Source: Acinetobacter sichuanensis (GTDB taxonomy: Bacteria; Pseudomonadota; Gammaproteobacteria; Pseudomonadales; Moraxellaceae). Taken from it: DNA of 64,000 bases. Shown piece by piece: positions 54,144 to 64,000 of this stretch (positions are counted from its first letter, which is position 1; each line of letters starts with the position of its first letter). The DNA is taken from the NCBI RefSeq assembly GCF_003024515.2, contig NZ_PYIX02000007.1, positions 56,955 through 120,954 on the forward strand. The letters run 5' to 3'. The notes below the pieces were generated by a model. That model was not told the DNA's origin, ran no database searches, and saw only the letters and a list, made by a program, of their open reading frames with translations. A program made the translations under genes and the position numbers.

Positions 54144-56213
54144 CTAGGCATCAATAACATAGCAATGAATTAAGGCATTTTGCAACAGAGCAGCAAAGCT
54201 TTCGACTTCAATATTTTCTAAGACTGCAAAACAAATACTGTCATGATCTGTACTGATATAAAGCAGGCTTTTATGATGTGGTTTGAGATAATGTGCCAAA
54301 GACTCCATACCATCTTGCATAGATTCATCACCATCCATACGCGACCATTGCCAACCAGTAAACTCATCAAAATCAGCCAAATGATATAAACTTTCAGTAT
54401 CTTTATAATCAAAATGATAAAGTTTTGGAGCCGCAACGTTTAAATATTGCCAATATAAGGTATAGATATTTTGACTTTCACAATAGACTAAAACATCCTC
54501 TTGAGAGATTTCAAATTCTTCGATAATAAAAGCATTCGTTGAATGAATCAGTTCAGTTGCTTGTTCTTGGTCTTGCTCACAAAGTAACAATGATATGTCA
54601 TGCAACCATGCACTTGCTGTCACTTGCTCAAGCCATGCATTTATTTTAATTTCAAATTGTGCCTCGGTACTGCGACCTAGTAGTGCATCATGCAGGGCAG
54701 TAAAATAATCTGCGCGAGTCATTTCTTCGTTAACAATAAACTCAAAGCTATGAATATCAAAATAGCCACATTGCGCTTCGTCATTTAAACCATCAAAACA
54801 TAAAATTTTATCGTGTTGTACATGCAAATAAGGCAGGGAATAGTAGTCGCTATGAATAAGCAATGTCCCTTTTTTATTGAAAATATTAATTTTTAGATCA
54901 TGGTCAATGGCGACAATTTTTCCACCTTTGAAAATTTTAGGCGGTGAGTCTTGAAAGCCACGTTCAATATTTTGATATTCACAAGGAATGATCATTTCGC
55001 CATGTTTATTGATCACACCATAATTTTCACGCTGATCATCAGATTTAAATTGACGTAATGTTGCTAGACCATGCTTAGCGTTGATTTTCCCTAAAATGGC
55101 ATGATCCAGTTGGAAAACCAAATCGCCTTGTGGTGTATAAACATTGAGTTTTTGATCACAACCTTCTGCACGAATAAATCCATCTTCATAACGACCATAA
55201 TCAATAAATTTAAGATTATCTTGTAGTAAGCTTAAGCTTGGAAAATGTAGTAATTGTTGAATAATTTCTCCATCTTCTTTCAAAATACTGTGACTGATTA
55301 ATGCATTGCTATAAACTTCAATGTTATTGAAACCTTTGGAAAATGGCAGAATTTCATTACCATTCAAGTCATAAAGAGCACTCGGATGTAATAAATCTTT
55401 TACAGCTTTAGATGCAACAATAAACCCTCCTTGCACAAATGCCATCTTAATTTCTAAACTCAGTGGTAAAATTTCACGACCATAGGGCGTAACTAGGGCT
55501 GAAAAAGCATGATCTACTGTAGGCTTTTTAGAGGATAGTTTTTTATTTTTAGGGTAAACGGTAAAAGCGTCAATCGCATCTTGGAAAAAGCGAGTTTCAG
55601 TGAGCGCCCATTGTTTAGAAAAATCTTCATTCCACCAAAAATCTTCAAAGTCAGCCTGAATATCCCAAATGCGTGCGATACATTTTCGATCCCACCAACC
55701 TAACTCAAATTGTGGGCGTTGTATGATTTGATTGGCAGTTGAGTGTTTAAACTCAAAAATATTATTTAAATTAAACTGTTTAGACAGCTCCGAAATTTGC
55801 TCTAATTGTTTTAAAAATTTCTTTGAGCCAAAAGTAGCATCGTTAAACAGGGTACAGTCCAACATTAACCATGTTTTATGTGTCGTTTGAATGGTCTGAT
55901 CAATATGTTGCCATTTTTCAGCAATATCGAGAGGGAAATTTTGAATATCTTGTTGAAAGTGTAAATTTAAAAAATTCCAACGTTGTTTGACTTGAGAAAT
56001 TGGCGTAATCAACGTAGATAGACTTTGTGTATCTACATAGGTATTGCTGGCAACTTTCTCAGGTAAATGCTCAAGATCTCCCATTAAATATGAAAATAAT
56101 AGCGGAATATGAGAGAACCATTCAGCCCAAGCCTCAATTTGAGGATTATCAAAATGCCATTCTATGCTATTTGGTAAACAATCAATTGCAAATAAAGTAC
56201 ATGATTTTGCCAT
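54144..56213 (-). CDS. WG-repeat-containing protein, 689 residues
   Basis: A large protein with no signal peptide. The middle part (about 230-490) holds WG-type beta repeats, e.g. Y-G-V-I-N-K-H-G-E-M-I-I-P-C-E-Y, with Y-D-L-N-G-N-E-I-L-P-F and N-I-F-N-K-K-G-T-L weaker copies. The N-terminal 220 and C-terminal 180 residues are acidic and of no recognised type. WG repeats form beta-propeller-like sheets of unknown purpose. It is the last gene of a minus-strand run, 78 bases after the exported protein gene. Likely cytoplasmic, perhaps a scaffold. Confidence 0.72.
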   Translation of the reverse strand: MAKSCTLFAIDCLPNSIEWHFDNPQIEAWAEWFSHIPLLFSYLMGDLEHLPEKVASNTYVDTQSLSTLITPISQVKQRWNFLNLHFQQDIQNFPLDIAEKWQHIDQTIQTTHKTWLMLDCTLFNDATFGSKKFLKQLEQISELSKQFNLNNIFEFKHSTANQIIQRPQFELGWWDRKCIARIWDIQADFEDFWWNEDFSKQWALTETRFFQDAIDAFTVYPKNKKLSSKKPTVDHAFSALVTPYGREILPLSLEIKMAFVQGGFIVASKAVKDLLHPSALYDLNGNEILPFSKGFNNIEVYSNALISHSILKEDGEIIQQLLHFPSLSLLQDNLKFIDYGRYEDGFIRAEGCDQKLNVYTPQGDLVFQLDHAILGKINAKHGLATLRQFKSDDQRENYGVINKHGEMIIPCEYQNIERGFQDSPPKIFKGGKIVAIDHDLKINIFNKKGTLLIHSDYYSLPYLHVQHDKILCFDGLNDEAQCGYFDIHSFEFIVNEEMTRADYFTALHDALLGRSTEAQFEIKINAWLEQVTASAWLHDISLLLCEQDQEQATELIHSTNAFIIEEFEISQEDVLVYCESQNIYTLYWQYLNVAAPKLYHFDYKDTESLYHLADFDEFTGWQWSRMDGDESMQDGMESLAHYLKPHHKSLLYISTDHDSICFAVLENIEVESFAALLQNALIHCYVIDA

Positions 56214-56291
56214 TTTTATAAGATTAAAAAGTGATATTGAGTCAATGAAGCTTAAATTTTATTCATTTATTTTTAAAGGGATTTCAAGTTG

Positions 56292-57035
56292 TTAATGTGT
56301 AGCATGATAAAAATTTAAAATCGGACGCATTAATTGCTGGTTATTTGGATTCAATGTCACATGAATATTGCGAAAATTAAAATCACCATCATTGCTATAT
56401 TTTGCGACACCATGCGTTTTAGTCTTTTGCTTTGCAATTTGATAACTAAAAAATGCAGTATTTTTATTGGGATAAACCAAAGTTAACTTTTTATGAGAGT
56501 CTTGCATACCACCATATTCATATTCAATACTTTGTTTAAGCAATTGTGGGAAATATAAACTTGCTGAAGGATAACCACAACCTGCACAAACTGAAGAATC
56601 ATAAAGTGTAATGGCTTCTTGATGATCTGGACTCATGAGCAAACTTGAACCTGTTCCATTTGCTCCAGCGTCTGTTTGGATGTCTTGCCAATGTCGAGGA
56701 ACAAGAACGACACCAAGCTCAGGTAAACTTAGAAGCTTGAGTTGCTTAGCTAAATTTGTGTCTAAGTTAAAATTAAAATGACAAGACTGAGCATCACATT
56801 TTTTAATTCGAGCAATATAACCATCATCGACAGGATTCAGTGCGGTGACACCATAAAAGGGAATGCTGACATTGTTTTGAAATGTTGCATGCCCTAAAAA
56901 GTATTGCTGATTATTGATTTTTCTCGTTTTTTCATTATTTGAAAATTGAGGGAATTGTGGCTGAAAAGTTTTGATTTCAGCACGTACGGTGTTTGCCAAT
57001 AATAATAGAAAAACAGGAATGGCTATTTTAAACAT
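56292..57035 (-). CDS. Exported protein, DUF4850-like
   Basis: A 247-residue protein with a signal peptide ending V-R-A (about 19). The mature part contains C-D-A-Q-S-C and C-A-G-C pairs (possible disulphides or metal site) and V-L-V-P-R-H-W-Q. It resembles, from memory, the Acinetobacter DUF4850 group; function is unknown. It is likely periplasmic. It sits between the WG-repeat gene and two more envelope genes on the same strand. Confidence 0.68.
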   Translation of the reverse strand: MFKIAIPVFLLLLANTVRAEIKTFQPQFPQFSNNEKTRKINNQQYFLGHATFQNNVSIPFYGVTALNPVDDGYIARIKKCDAQSCHFNFNLDTNLAKQLKLLSLPELGVVLVPRHWQDIQTDAGANGTGSSLLMSPDHQEAITLYDSSVCAGCGYPSASLYFPQLLKQSIEYEYGGMQDSHKKLTLVYPNKNTAFFSYQIAKQKTKTHGVAKYSNDGDFNFRNIHVTLNPNNQQLMRPILNFYHATH

Positions 57036-57092
57036 GATGGTTTTGTCCTGATGTAATCTTTGCTCAAGTTAGATTTAAATAAGCAGTCATCT

Positions 57093-57395
57093 TTAGGCAT
57101 CAAAAATTCTAAAAATAAGCATAAAGAATCCTCGAATGAGAAACCAAATCAACTGTAGAATTCCCATGAAAATCATTTCAAAGAGAACTTCAATAAGAAA
57201 TTTTATAATTGCTTTGATGATGCGTTTTAATTGTTGAAATGGAAAATAAAAAATCCCTAAACAAAATTGCTTGATTGGAGAGAGTGTATTGCCCAAAAAT
57301 GTAGTTGGAAAATTATTCTCATTGGCATAAATCAGTGCAAATAACCACATGATTATAAAATAAGCCAAAATCATCAAAAAAATATAGCTCAGCAT
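57093..57395 (-). CDS. Small membrane protein (100 residues)
   Basis: Mainly hydrophobic, with a first helix (about 3-22) and two further segments (about 60-98), and a short basic loop (Q-L-K-R-I-I-K-A-I-I-K). No recognised family. A ribosome site (AGGTAAATATC on the minus strand) is near the ATG. It lies 26 bases after the exported-protein gene upstream, so is probably in that unit. Confidence 0.62.
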   Translation of the reverse strand: MLSYIFLMILAYFIIMWLFALIYANENNFPTTFLGNTLSPIKQFCLGIFYFPFQQLKRIIKAIIKFLIEVLFEMIFMGILQLIWFLIRGFFMLIFRIFDA

Positions 57396-57421
57396 GATAT
57401 TTACCTAAAGATTTTTAACTT

Positions 57422-58033
57422 TTAAGCATCACAATTTCCTGCGTTATCAAGTGCAGAAAAATACCATTTTCCATTAATTTTGCTGAAAAATAGAAGCATA
57501 TCATCACCAATATCTTTACTCTTGCCTACATACTGTAACTCAACTAATTGTTTTTCAAAGGGTAAGATTTTTTTAAGTTCCAGATCGAGTTCTTGCTGAG
57601 ACATTTCAATAATATCTTGATTATTCTTACTTAACTCTGAAAATGGCTTACGGTTATTTGTGGTATAAAATAAACCTGATTTATTCCAAGAGGTACAGTC
57701 CATTGTGGGTAGTTGTGTGCTTTTGATCAGTTTTTGATTGGCTTTAGGTGCTTGATAAAACCACATATTTGAGCCATTCGCTTCGTATTGAGGAAATGAA
57801 AATTCTGAACGCGTATAAAAACTTTGATTGATTGGTACCCCAATTTTATTCCAATAAATATAACCATATTGTGGGTGAATATATTGTCGAATCGTTTGAA
57901 CATCTTGGACGTTAAAAGCGTAGCTCACCGTTTGGATGACGTGCTCAAGTTCCGTATCAATAGCAGCAAAAGAGACAGAAATTTCTAATAGATAAATGAT
58001 AAGACTATATTTTAAAAATTGAATTTTAGACAT
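57422..58033 (-). CDS. Exported uncharacterised protein (203 residues)
   Basis: A signal peptide (about 1-23, ending S-F-A-A) precedes a mixed alpha/beta domain with Tyr/Trp-rich segments and Cys near 111 and 201 that might form a disulphide. No known domain is recognised. The product is probably periplasmic. It is the first gene of a minus-strand run with the 100-residue membrane protein, the DUF4850-like protein and possibly the WG-repeat gene. Confidence 0.65.
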   Translation of the reverse strand: MSKIQFLKYSLIIYLLEISVSFAAIDTELEHVIQTVSYAFNVQDVQTIRQYIHPQYGYIYWNKIGVPINQSFYTRSEFSFPQYEANGSNMWFYQAPKANQKLIKSTQLPTMDCTSWNKSGLFYTTNNRKPFSELSKNNQDIIEMSQQELDLELKKILPFEKQLVELQYVGKSKDIGDDMLLFFSKINGKWYFSALDNAGNCDA

Positions 58034-58210
58034 GTTTTTGTACCTTCATATTTTAATCTTTTCTTTATTTATAGTGAGGAATAGTAGTAAAAAATGAGCG
58101 CTTTCAATGCATGAAATTTGTAATCTATTCAAAATTATTATGATGTTTGTGAAAAAAAGCAGGTCGATAAACAACCTGCATGGGGTGTTCTACTGAATAT
58201 TTAACGCAAT

Positions 58211-59107
58211 TTATTTATGTGTACTGACCTGCGTCATACGTGGAATTTTAGGTAAATCTTCTAGAGCTGGATCAATTTCATCTTCTTGGGCATGTACCAG
58301 AAAGTCTACACGTTTACGTAAATTTTTAAACTCAGTTGTTGTCATTAATTCTGGATGACGAGGACGTGGTAAATTCACTTCAATAATTTCTTTGATTTCA
58401 CCTGGATTGGCTTTTAATGCAACAATGCGATCTGCTAATAAAATGGCTTCATCCATATCATGTGTTACAAAAATAATTGTAATATCAATGTTTTGCCATA
58501 AGTCCATAAGGTGTTTTTGCATTTTTTGGCGTGTATGTGGATCAAGTGCACCAAAAGGCTCATCCATCAGTAAAATTTTAGGTTCATTGACTAATGCTCG
58601 TGCAATGGCGACACGTTGCTTCATTCCTCCAGAAAGTTGGTGTGGATATTGGTTTTCATATTTTTCTAAGCCAATAATATTAATCCATTCTCGTGCGGCA
58701 GCTTCGGCAACAGGATTGCTCGAACCTTTCATAAGTGGTCCAAACATGACATTTTCTTTGACAGTTTTCCATGGGAACAAGGTATAACCTTGAAATACCA
58801 TACCGCGTTCGGGGCTAGGACCGTGAATTTTTGTACCATCCACTAAAATTTCACCACTACTATAGGGGTCAAGTCCTGCAACTATTCGACTCAAGGTTGA
58901 TTTTCCACAACCAGATGGACCAATGATACAAATGAACTCTCTTTTATGAATTTTTAAATCAATTTGCTTTAATACCGTTCTTTCCTGTTGCTGATATTTA
59001 AAGATTTGGCTGAGTTTTTTGGCTTCTAAAATGATAGGACGTTGATAAATTGCATTAAAATAAGCATTTGCATCAAAATCAGTCGCGTATTGAGGATGAT
59101 GATTCAT
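58211..59107 (-). CDS. ABC transporter ATP-binding protein (nitrate/sulfonate/taurine type)
   Basis: A 298-residue ATPase. The frame extends 7 codons further upstream, but ATG 59107 has the TAGGAGC site at correct distance and shares one base with the permease stop (TAATG), so I use it. Walker [10 protein letters not shown] (63-71), signature L-S-G-G-M-K-Q-R-V (about 153-161) and Walker [12 protein letters not shown] are intact. It resembles SsuB/TauB/NrtD ATPases. With the coupled permease it would power import of a sulfonate, nitrate or similar solute. No binding-protein gene is next to it. Confidence 0.88.
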   Translation of the reverse strand: MNHHPQYATDFDANAYFNAIYQRPIILEAKKLSQIFKYQQQERTVLKQIDLKIHKREFICIIGPSGCGKSTLSRIVAGLDPYSSGEILVDGTKIHGPSPERGMVFQGYTLFPWKTVKENVMFGPLMKGSSNPVAEAAAREWINIIGLEKYENQYPHQLSGGMKQRVAIARALVNEPKILLMDEPFGALDPHTRQKMQKHLMDLWQNIDITIIFVTHDMDEAILLADRIVALKANPGEIKEIIEVNLPRPRHPELMTTTEFKNLRKRVDFLVHAQEDEIDPALEDLPKIPRMTQVSTHK

Positions 59108-60051
59108 TATTTTGCTCCTAATTTCCATTTAAATAGACGTTGCCCTAACTTCATGAGTACAACATCGCACAGTAGACCAATGACCCCAATAATGAGAATG
59201 GCGGCATAAACATTGTCAAAATTTTGATAACGTGCTTGTTGAGTAATAAACCATGTAATGCCTGAGGTCGTACCAATCAGTTCTGACACGATTAAATAAG
59301 TCCAAGCCCAACCAAGTAATACGCGTAAATCACGATAGATATCAGGTAGGGCAGCAGGAATTACGACATTAAATAAGCTTTTGAATGGGTTTGTACCCAG
59401 TGTGAAACCTGCTTCAATTAAACTTTTATCAACTAAGCGTGTGGTATTGGCAATAATTAAAATTTGTTGAAAAAGTGTGCCGATGACAATAATGGCAATT
59501 TTAGGTGCATCATTGATTCCTAAAATAGCCACAGCCAAAGCCCCAAAAGCAGGTGCAGGTAAATAACGAAAAAATTCGACAAAAGGTTCGGTTAGTTGGG
59601 AAATTGTTTTAGAAAATCCACATAAAATCCCCAATGGAATGCCAATAAGCGATGAAATAAAAAATGCAGTAAAGACAATTTTAATACTATGCCACAAGCT
59701 TTGATGAAACCAAGGTGCATCTGCTTGTACTGGTGCTGTAGTAAAGGCAGTTACTAAAGCAAGCGCAACTTCATGTGGTGCAGGTAAATAAATAGGATTG
59801 ACTAATTTTCCTTGAGGTGGTGCTTGGTCATGATTGACTGCATTTTGGGCTTCACTATAGAAAATAGCTTTGTCTACTCGGCTACCTACTTGTAGAAAAG
59901 TTGTACTTCCTGAGTTTGTAATCTGAACTTGAGGATGCCAAATAAAAGGTAAATAACTGACCGCACACCACAATAAAATAGGAATCAAAAAAGAACAAAA
60001 ACCTAAATATAGTTTTTTGCTTGCACTGAGTTCACTAGCAACATAAGCCAT
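59107..60051 (-). CDS. ABC transporter permease (SsuC/TauC type)
   Basis: A 314-residue inner-membrane protein with six helices and the EAA-type loop E-A-G-F-T-L-G-T-N-P-F-K-S-L-F-N-V-V-I-P (about 210-229). I choose ATG 60051 over an upstream TTG (60066), because GGGG sits at the right distance. The periplasmic N-terminal loop (about 40-90) is longer than in SsuC and may contact the binding protein. It is first in the operon. The missing binding protein is probably elsewhere on the chromosome. Confidence 0.86.
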   Translation of the reverse strand: MAYVASELSASKKLYLGFCSFLIPILLWCAVSYLPFIWHPQVQITNSGSTTFLQVGSRVDKAIFYSEAQNAVNHDQAPPQGKLVNPIYLPAPHEVALALVTAFTTAPVQADAPWFHQSLWHSIKIVFTAFFISSLIGIPLGILCGFSKTISQLTEPFVEFFRYLPAPAFGALAVAILGINDAPKIAIIVIGTLFQQILIIANTTRLVDKSLIEAGFTLGTNPFKSLFNVVIPAALPDIYRDLRVLLGWAWTYLIVSELIGTTSGITWFITQQARYQNFDNVYAAILIIGVIGLLCDVVLMKLGQRLFKWKLGAK

Positions 60052-60321
60052 AACGTGTCGCCCCAATATTACGATTTTTTTAAAATGTAATACTGTTAAG
60101 CAAAATGAGTGCCATATCTATTTTTTAAGTTGAAGCATTGAGGTTTAATCGTAAAGCGCTGCATATTGCTCTGATACTGATGAAATGAGGTGCATGAATG
60201 CACAATATTTGCACTGTTTGGGATAATTCTGTTCTTGTATTTCGCTCAAGCTTAAATAGATTTTTTTTGTTATAGTAGCTGACTTATTTTATACATCTAT
60301 TTTATATAGGAAATGTAGCGA

Positions 60322-60552
60322 ATGACTCAGACGCACTCAACAGTCCCAAAAAGTAAGAAAAAGCTGTTTATGCTTTTGAGTTTAGGCATCATTATTCCAG
60401 TATTACTTATAGTGATCGCATTTGTCGCTATTAAGAATGATGCAGAAAATCAAAAAGAATATGACCGTATCCGTCAGGAACAAGCAGCCCGAATTGAATT
60501 AAAAAAACAACAGCAAGAGCAACAAACCATTCATGAAAGTCATTCTGAATAA
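60322..60552 (+). CDS. Small single-pass membrane protein (76 residues)
   Basis: One hydrophobic helix (about 15-37), preceded by K-S-K-K-K (positive, so the N-terminus stays inside) and followed by a Gln/Glu/Arg-rich helical tail (A-E-N-Q-K-E-Y-D-R-I-R-Q-E-Q-A-A-R) probably a coiled coil in the periplasm. AGGAAATGTAGCG precedes the ATG. It is closed by its own terminator. No known function. Confidence 0.68.
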   Translation: MTQTHSTVPKSKKKLFMLLSLGIIIPVLLIVIAFVAIKNDAENQKEYDRIRQEQAARIELKKQQQEQQTIHESHSE

Positions 60553-60587
60553 AGCAACATTTTTCATAAAGTAAAAAAGTGTACGAT

Positions 60588-60619
60588 AAAAAAACCGCTC
60601 AAATTTGAGCGGTTTTTTT
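60588..60619. terminator. Bidirectional terminator small protein / argG
   Basis: A near-continuous palindrome with CCGCTCAAATTTGAGCGG core, A7/T7 tails, between convergent genes. Confidence 0.9.
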
Positions 60620-60633
60620 ATATCAAATAAAAA

Positions 60634-61989
<1,356 letters not shown>

Positions 61990-62047
61990 CTATTTTGAAA
62001 TAGGCACCACAAAATCGGGTCACCCAAGAGAATTTTATAAACGCAGT

Positions 62048-62056
62048 ATTATAGCA
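62048..62056 (-). promoter_or_regulatory. Extended -10 promoter of argG
   Basis: Minus strand TGCTATAAT matches the extended -10 consensus (TGnTATAAT). The -35 is poor. Transcription would begin near 62041, 64 bases upstream of the argG ATG. Confidence 0.55.
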
Positions 62057-62412
62057 CTTTTATTTATGAGTTTTTAGAAAAAATGAGCTTTGAGAGGCTT
62101 TAATTTTATAATTAAAATATAAGATATTTATCTTGTATTTTTTTTAAATTAAACCAAGAAAAAAATAAAGATGAAAGTTTAGACATTTTTTTGATGGTTG
62201 CAGGATTGTGTGGTTTCTTAAGTTTTGCATTTTTTATGTGTAGTGGTTCACTTTCTAAGAGAAATAAGCATTTAGACAAATAAAAAACATCCCTAAATAG
62301 GGAATATCAAGTTTTAATTGACTGAATACAATCATTTAATGGGCAAAGTGAAATTAAATAAAGTATGTGAATGATCCGTACTTTATTTGTTTTATTTTCA
62401 AGTGATTTAGTC

Positions 62413-62430
62413 AGACTTTATGCAAAGTCT
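62413..62430. promoter_or_regulatory. Inverted repeat upstream of Bap-like gene
   Basis: AGACTTT-ATGC-AAAGTCT, perfect 7-bp arms, 120 bases before the adhesin start. Size and form suit a dimeric regulator. The factor is unknown. Confidence 0.4.
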
Positions 62431-62548
62431 AAATGAATGTGATGACGAAAGATTTCCTAATCAGTCATTAAAACTCATTTTTTAATATGTTGTTTAACCT
62501 AATATTTTCAAAAATATATTTAAAATTAATTTATTCAGGGGCAGTAAA

Positions 62549-64000
62549 ATGGTTGATATCAAGTCTGTAAATATTACAAATGGACAAAGCATTGAGCAAA
62601 ACCTTGCAGTTTCTCAGCAGGGAAATGTGATTACAACAAAATTAAGTCAAAATAATGCCATTACTAAATTAGGTATTTCACCTGATCAAATTTCAAATAC
62701 GACACGTGACGGACAAAATTTAGTTATTCATTTAAAAGATGGTAGCCAAATTGTTATCCAAGACTTTTTTTTACAACCAAATCCACAGCTTGCATTACAG
62801 CAAGGGGATTTATTGTGGAATATGCAGGTTGCAGAAACAGCAACAGGCTTAGAAACTAATTATTTAGCCTTAAGTTCTTTAAGTGATTTAGCACCAGTAA
62901 CGAGTGCAGGAAGTGCTTTTAGTATTCCAACTTGGGGAATGGCGATAGCAGGTGCAGCTGGTTTAGGTGGTGTTATTGCTGCTTTGAGTAGTGGTGGTGG
63001 AAGTAGTAAATCAAATGATGAAAAAGATATTACTCCACCTAAAACTGGCACTTTTGGTCTCAATGATTATCAAGATACAGGCATAAAAGCAACTGACTTC
63101 GTTAGTCAAGATAAGGATTTTGATTTAACTTTAACAGGGCAAGAAGCAGGCTCAACTGTTATTTACCAAGTTTCTAAAGATGGTGGTAAAACATGGGTAA
63201 ATACGGATGCGAAGCAAAGTAATTTAACTGATGGAACTTATCAGTTTAGAGCAGTAGTCAGTGATGCCGCAGGTAACACCGCAACAACAGCAGTACAAAC
63301 GATAGTAGTTGACACAACTGCACCAAAAGCAGGGGTAATTAGCTTAACTGCGTATGAAGATACAGGTGTGAAAACGGATGACTTCGTTAGTCAAGATCGT
63401 AACTTTGACTTAACTTTGACAGGACAAGAAGCAGGTTCAACCGTTATTTACCAAGTTTCCAAAGATGGTGGTAAAACATGGGTAAATACAGATGCGAAGC
63501 AAAGCAATTTAACTGATGGGAGTTATCAGTTTAGAGCAGTGGTGAGTGATGCTGCAGGTAACACTGCGACAACATCAGTACAAACGATAGTAGTCGATAC
63601 AACAGCACCAAAAGCAGGAGTAATTAGCCTAACTGCGTATGAAGATACAGGTGTGAAAACGGATGACTTCGTTAGTCAAGATCGTAACTTTGACTTAACT
63701 TTGACTGGGCAAGAAGCAGGCTCAACCGTTATTTACCAAGTTTCTAAAGATGGTGGTAAGACATGGGTAAATACAGATGCGAAGCAAAGCAATTTAACTG
63801 ATGGGAGTTATCAGTTTAGAGCGGTGGTCAGTGATGTTGCAGGCAATGTTAGTACAACGAGTATCCAAAAAGTTACTGTCATTTCAGATGAAGATACAAC
63901 TGCACCAAAAGCAGGGGTAATTAGCCTAACTGCGTATGAAGATACAGGTGCTAAAGCGGATGATTTCGTCAGCCAAGATCGTAGCTTTGACTTAACTTTG
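62549..64000 (+). CDS. Bap/BapA-type biofilm adhesin, N-terminal part (continues beyond window)
   Basis: The ATG at 62549, behind CAGGGGCAG, opens a frame that stays open for 484 codons to the window end. Residues 1-125 form the BapA-prefix-like domain (V-D-I-K-S-V-N-I-T-N-G-Q, K-D-G-S-Q-I-V-I-Q-D-F-F). A hydrophobic Gly/Ala helix (about 130-150) and a Ser/Gly linker precede repeats. The prefix is typical of type I-secreted giant adhesins, which lack a Sec signal. The first two Ig-like units (starting 63035, 63320) are 95 residues, the third (63605) 99, the fourth (63902) partial. Such proteins promote biofilm and surface attachment. The C-terminal secretion signal and its export genes are not in this window. 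Confidence 0.88.
   Translation, partial: MVDIKSVNITNGQSIEQNLAVSQQGNVITTKLSQNNAITKLGISPDQISNTTRDGQNLVIHLKDGSQIVIQDFFLQPNPQLALQQGDLLWNMQVAETATGLETNYLALSSLSDLAPVTSAGSAFSIPTWGMAIAGAAGLGGVIAALSSGGGSSKSNDEKDITPPKTGTFGLNDYQDTGIKATDFVSQDKDFDLTLTGQEAGSTVIYQVSKDGGKTWVNTDAKQSNLTDGTYQFRAVVSDAAGNTATTAVQTIVVDTTAPKAGVISLTAYEDTGVKTDDFVSQDRNFDLTLTGQEAGSTVIYQVSKDGGKTWVNTDAKQSNLTDGSYQFRAVVSDAAGNTATTSVQTIVVDTTAPKAGVISLTAYEDTGVKTDDFVSQDRNFDLTLTGQEAGSTVIYQVSKDGGKTWVNTDAKQSNLTDGSYQFRAVVSDVAGNVSTTSIQKVTVISDEDTTAPKAGVISLTAYEDTGAKADDFVSQDRSFDLTL
63035..64000 (+). repeat. Tandem Ig-like repeats in adhesin gene
   Basis: Units begin at 63035, 63320, 63605 and 63902 (285, 285 and 297 bases, last cut by window edge). Units two and three are nearly identical in DNA; the first is more diverged at its start. 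The third carries 12 extra bases near its end (V-I-S-D-E-D-T instead of V-V-D-T). Confidence 0.9.

Noticed and set aside
62194..62283. A 29-codon hydrophobic-basic frame upstream of the adhesin
   Set aside because: There is no ribosome site in front of it and the surroundings are AT-rich, so chance is likely.
63035..64000. Repeated units considered as a CRISPR array or satellite
   Set aside because: The units are about 285 bases, lie in frame in a continuous reading frame and encode Ig-like domains.

Overview
The window is AT-rich chromosomal DNA from a gammaproteobacterium, almost certainly an Acinetobacter species. The evidence is the pmrC-pmrA-pmrB operon in the Acinetobacter order, an adeI-adeJ-adeK efflux operon preceded by a PAP2 phosphatase gene, a BapA-type giant adhesin with its typical N-terminal prefix, and several proteins that look confined to this genus. 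The predicted proteins differ enough from my recollection of the A. baumannii sequences (pmrB and adeJ, for example) that I would not name the species.

Layout. 1-1560: two adjacent outer-membrane beta-barrel genes, the first cut by the window edge, the second broken by an in-frame stop in its signal peptide. 1580-8400: rhomboid protease, nfuA, a Fur-box-controlled TonB receptor, an unknown protein, an exported alpha/beta hydrolase and a beta-carbonic anhydrase. 8460-12030: two FadL-like paralogues flanking a tRNA-Arg(CCU). 12400-19550: aroP, a prpF-like isomerase, a frameshifted PAS-GGDEF gene, ispA and putP. 19700-24230: a slipin/NfeD pair, a patatin lipoprotein, an acyltransferase and an MFS carrier. 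24299-28925: PmrA box, pmrCAB and a PAP2 phosphatase. 29044-31900: HAD hydrolase, ammonium transporter with an NtrC-like site, and an unknown gene. 31977-38710: adeK, adeJ, adeI and the coupled PAP2 gene, read leftward from a promoter carrying a palindromic operator. 38781-42900: a SpecificRecomb-family membrane protein, ispB, and divergent rplU-rpmA. 42934-45222: an accessory patch (DUF559 gene, REP-like palindromic element, and a two-gene operon of a membrane protein plus a HAD-like 5'-nucleotidase). 45281-60600: valS, a short-chain dehydrogenase, a frameshifted TPR-glycosyltransferase gene, DJ-1/PfpI, sbmA, a run of uncharacterised envelope genes and a two-component ABC importer without a binding protein. 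60634-64000: argG and the start of a Bap-like adhesin that runs off the window.

Functionally the window is dominated by envelope biology: lipid A modification and polymyxin response (pmrCAB), multidrug efflux (adeIJK), fatty-acid and siderophore uptake porins, phosphatases of the PAP2 family beside both resistance operons, and a surface adhesin. Housekeeping genes (nfuA, ispA, ispB, rplU, rpmA, valS, argG) are interspersed.

Three genes are broken: one by a CAA-to-TAA-type stop, two by -1 shifts at the same heptamer, A AAA AAT. The last two could be lost A residues, sequencing errors or true programmed frameshifts, and deserve a check. The best candidate for an undescribed system is the membrane-protein/nucleotidase pair at 43462-45222.
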